A DNA stretch of 5,703 bases, taken from Chloroflexota bacterium (GTDB lineage: Bacteria > Chloroflexota > Limnocylindria > QHBO01). Position 1 is the first letter of the stretch, and every line of letters starts with the position of its first letter. The stretch covers positions 1 through 5,703 of the forward strand of contig VBJP01000151.1 of the NCBI GenBank assembly GCA_005880165.1. The letters are read 5' to 3'. The notes beneath the pieces were generated by a model. The model made no database searches and was not told the DNA's origin. It was given only the letters and a program-made list of their open reading frames with translations. Positions 4,455-5,703 of the stretch are shown here, one piece after another. The position numbers were made by a program, and so were the translations under genes.

Positions 4455-5703
4455 CGGGGCGCTTCACACCCGACGACCGTGGGGACCTCGAGGAGCTAGT
4501 GTCGAGCCGACTGGAGACCCTGGCGCCGATGCCGCGCCATCGAGCAGCCGACCAGGTGCACGCACAGATTGCACGGACCCCCCAGCGCCACGGTATTCGG
4601 GCGTGGATCGCGTCGCACCCGCTTAGCGCCCCGGGGTGGCAGAGTGCGCTAGCCGCCGCGGTGGTCCTGCTGGCAGTAGGGTTGGGCATCGAGATTGGCC
4701 GATCCACCATCCTCGCCCTGCTCGCGACGAATCGCTCGCCCGAGCCAAGCGCCGCAGTCTCGTTCGCATCACCCAGTCCTGGTGGGACTCCCCTCTCCTC
4801 GCCCGCCCTGATCTACCAGAAATGGGCGCGCAGCGAGCTCCCGCAAGGCGGAAGCGACCAGGCGCGCGGGAACCCACATGATCTCGTTGAGTTTCGTGGC
4901 CGGTTACTGGTGGTGGGTGGCGCAGAAACTGGCACATGCACGGGTGCGCCATGCGTGCGCGAGACGACTGCGGCGGTCTGGGTGGACGATCAAGGGACCT
5001 GGCGGCGTCTGCCGAATCAGCCAAGCTTCGGGGCGGGAGCAATGAACTCCATGGCGGCAACGCGGAACCGCCTCCTCATACTCGGCCAGACAACGACTTC
5101 TCCCAAGGGGACCGGAGAAGGTCTGCTTTGGCCGGAGCTTTGGGTATCCGCCAATGGTCTGACCTACCGCGCCTACGACGCGCCAGCACAGTTCACGGCG
5201 ATTGTTGGAGTCGACGACTCTGGTTATGCGCTCTTCCTTGGGGCGGCAACCGCTGCTGATGGGACTGGCTTGGAGATCTGGCGTTCATTTGATGGCCTCT
5301 CGTGGGCGCGTGCTGCGGATGAGCGCCAGCTGGGGCCGGGCCAGATCTCGGCCCTCCGCCGACTCGGTGAGTTCGCGTTTGTTGGTGTGGGCGCGACCTT
5401 CCACCACGACGCCAGCGGTGACGTGAGCGATGCGGTGGCGTGGTCCTCAGTAGGCGGCCAGTTGTGGTCAAGGACGCAACCATCGACCTTCGGGGCCGGC
5501 CAGGTGGACGACGTTGCCGGGTCCGAAGGCCACGCTGTGGCGGTAGGCGCCGATGGCCGCGGCGATGGGACTGCGTGGATATCCGAGGACGGGGGTATTA
5601 CCTGGTTGGAGGCAGAGCAGCCTCCCTTGGGCGGCCATCTATTGGGAAACGTCCTGGAGGTGCCGGGCGGGTTCATCGCGGTCAGCGACCCTCGCGAGGG
5701 AAC
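4451..5703 (+). CDS. putative membrane-anchored anti-sigma-like protein with Asp-box beta-propeller, cut by window edge
   Basis: An open frame of 417 codons starts at GTG 4451, overlapping the sigma factor stop by 4 nt, and remains open to the window edge. Residues 1-62 are hydrophilic and helical-looking (DLEELVSSRLETL, AADQVHAQIARTPQRHG), with no Cys/His zinc motif. This segment could bind the sigma factor. Residues about 64-82 (SALAAAVVLLAVGLGIEIG) form a single membrane helix, probably with the N-terminus inside. A Pro/Ser/Gly-rich linker follows (96-118). The rest is beta-rich with recurring Asp-box-like motifs: WVDDQGTW (177-184), WVSANGLTY (231-239), WRSFDGLSW (277-285), WSSVGGQLW (331-339) and WISEDGGITW (376-385). 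These are spaced 45-54 residues apart, as blades of a BNR/sialidase-type propeller would be. Cys163 and Cys168 could form an extracytoplasmic disulfide. The anti-sigma role is inferred from position and topology. Alternatively it is a surface propeller protein that only shares the operon. The ligand is unknown. Confidence 0.82.
   Translation, partial: MTGRFTPDDRGDLEELVSSRLETLAPMPRHRAADQVHAQIARTPQRHGIRAWIASHPLSAPGWQSALAAAVVLLAVGLGIEIGRSTILALLATNRSPEPSAAVSFASPSPGGTPLSSPALIYQKWARSELPQGGSDQARGNPHDLVEFRGRLLVVGGAETGTCTGAPCVRETTAAVWVDDQGTWRRLPNQPSFGAGAMNSMAATRNRLLILGQTTTSPKGTGEGLLWPELWVSANGLTYRAYDAPAQFTAIVGVDDSGYALFLGAATAADGTGLEIWRSFDGLSWARAADERQLGPGQISALRRLGEFAFVGVGATFHHDASGDVSDAVAWSSVGGQLWSRTQPSTFGAGQVDDVAGSEGHAVAVGADGRGDGTAWISEDGGITWLEAEQPPLGGHLLGNVLEVPGGFIAVSDPREG

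Noticed and set aside
5224..5676. A 150-codon minus-strand frame antisense to the propeller gene
   Set aside because: The plus-strand frame has a ribosome site, coupling to the sigma gene, a membrane helix and periodic Asp-box motifs. The antisense product has none of these.

Overview
This is a high-G+C bacterial window with two divergent transcription units separated by about 180 bp. The left two thirds, on the minus strand, is the membrane-arm part of respiratory complex I (NADH:quinone oxidoreductase, type I): nuoJ, nuoK, nuoL and the first 167 codons of nuoM, in that transcriptional order. The right third, on the plus strand, is an ECF-type sigma factor gene. A long gene that runs off the window edge overlaps it by 4 nt (GTGA). 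I read this second gene as a membrane-anchored anti-sigma-like protein with an extracytoplasmic Asp-box beta-propeller. No taxonomic marker is present. The base composition, the J-K-L-M order and the sigma/propeller pair would fit a Chloroflexota-like or other high-GC soil bacterium, but this is a weak inference.

Minus strand: NuoJ (likely a CTG start), NuoK and NuoL are tightly packed, with gaps of 4 and 9 nt. NuoL is unusually long (740 aa) because of a His-rich insertion of about 95 residues between its first two membrane helices. The proton-channel glutamates, lysines and histidines of NuoK, NuoL and NuoM are all in place, so the arm looks functional. NuoL and NuoM are separated by a 151-nt spacer. 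This spacer holds an inverted repeat and a GTCATTGC motif resembling interspersed REP-like elements. It also contains a 51-codon ORF that overlaps the nuoL stop (ATGA) and the nuoM start (TGATG), so the spacer is either a repeat insertion, a tiny coupled gene, or both. nuoJ is the first gene of its unit here, so nuoA-I must lie elsewhere.

Plus strand: the sigma factor has clear sigma2 and sigma4 domains. Its partner starts at a GTG with a strong Shine-Dalgarno sequence. It has a short cytoplasmic N-terminus without a zinc motif, one membrane helix, a Pro/Ser linker, and at least five W-x-S-x-D-G-x-x-W type repeats about 45-54 residues apart. The arrangement suggests a cell-surface signalling system in which an outside-facing propeller senses something and controls release of the sigma factor. 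This pair is the most novel part of the window.
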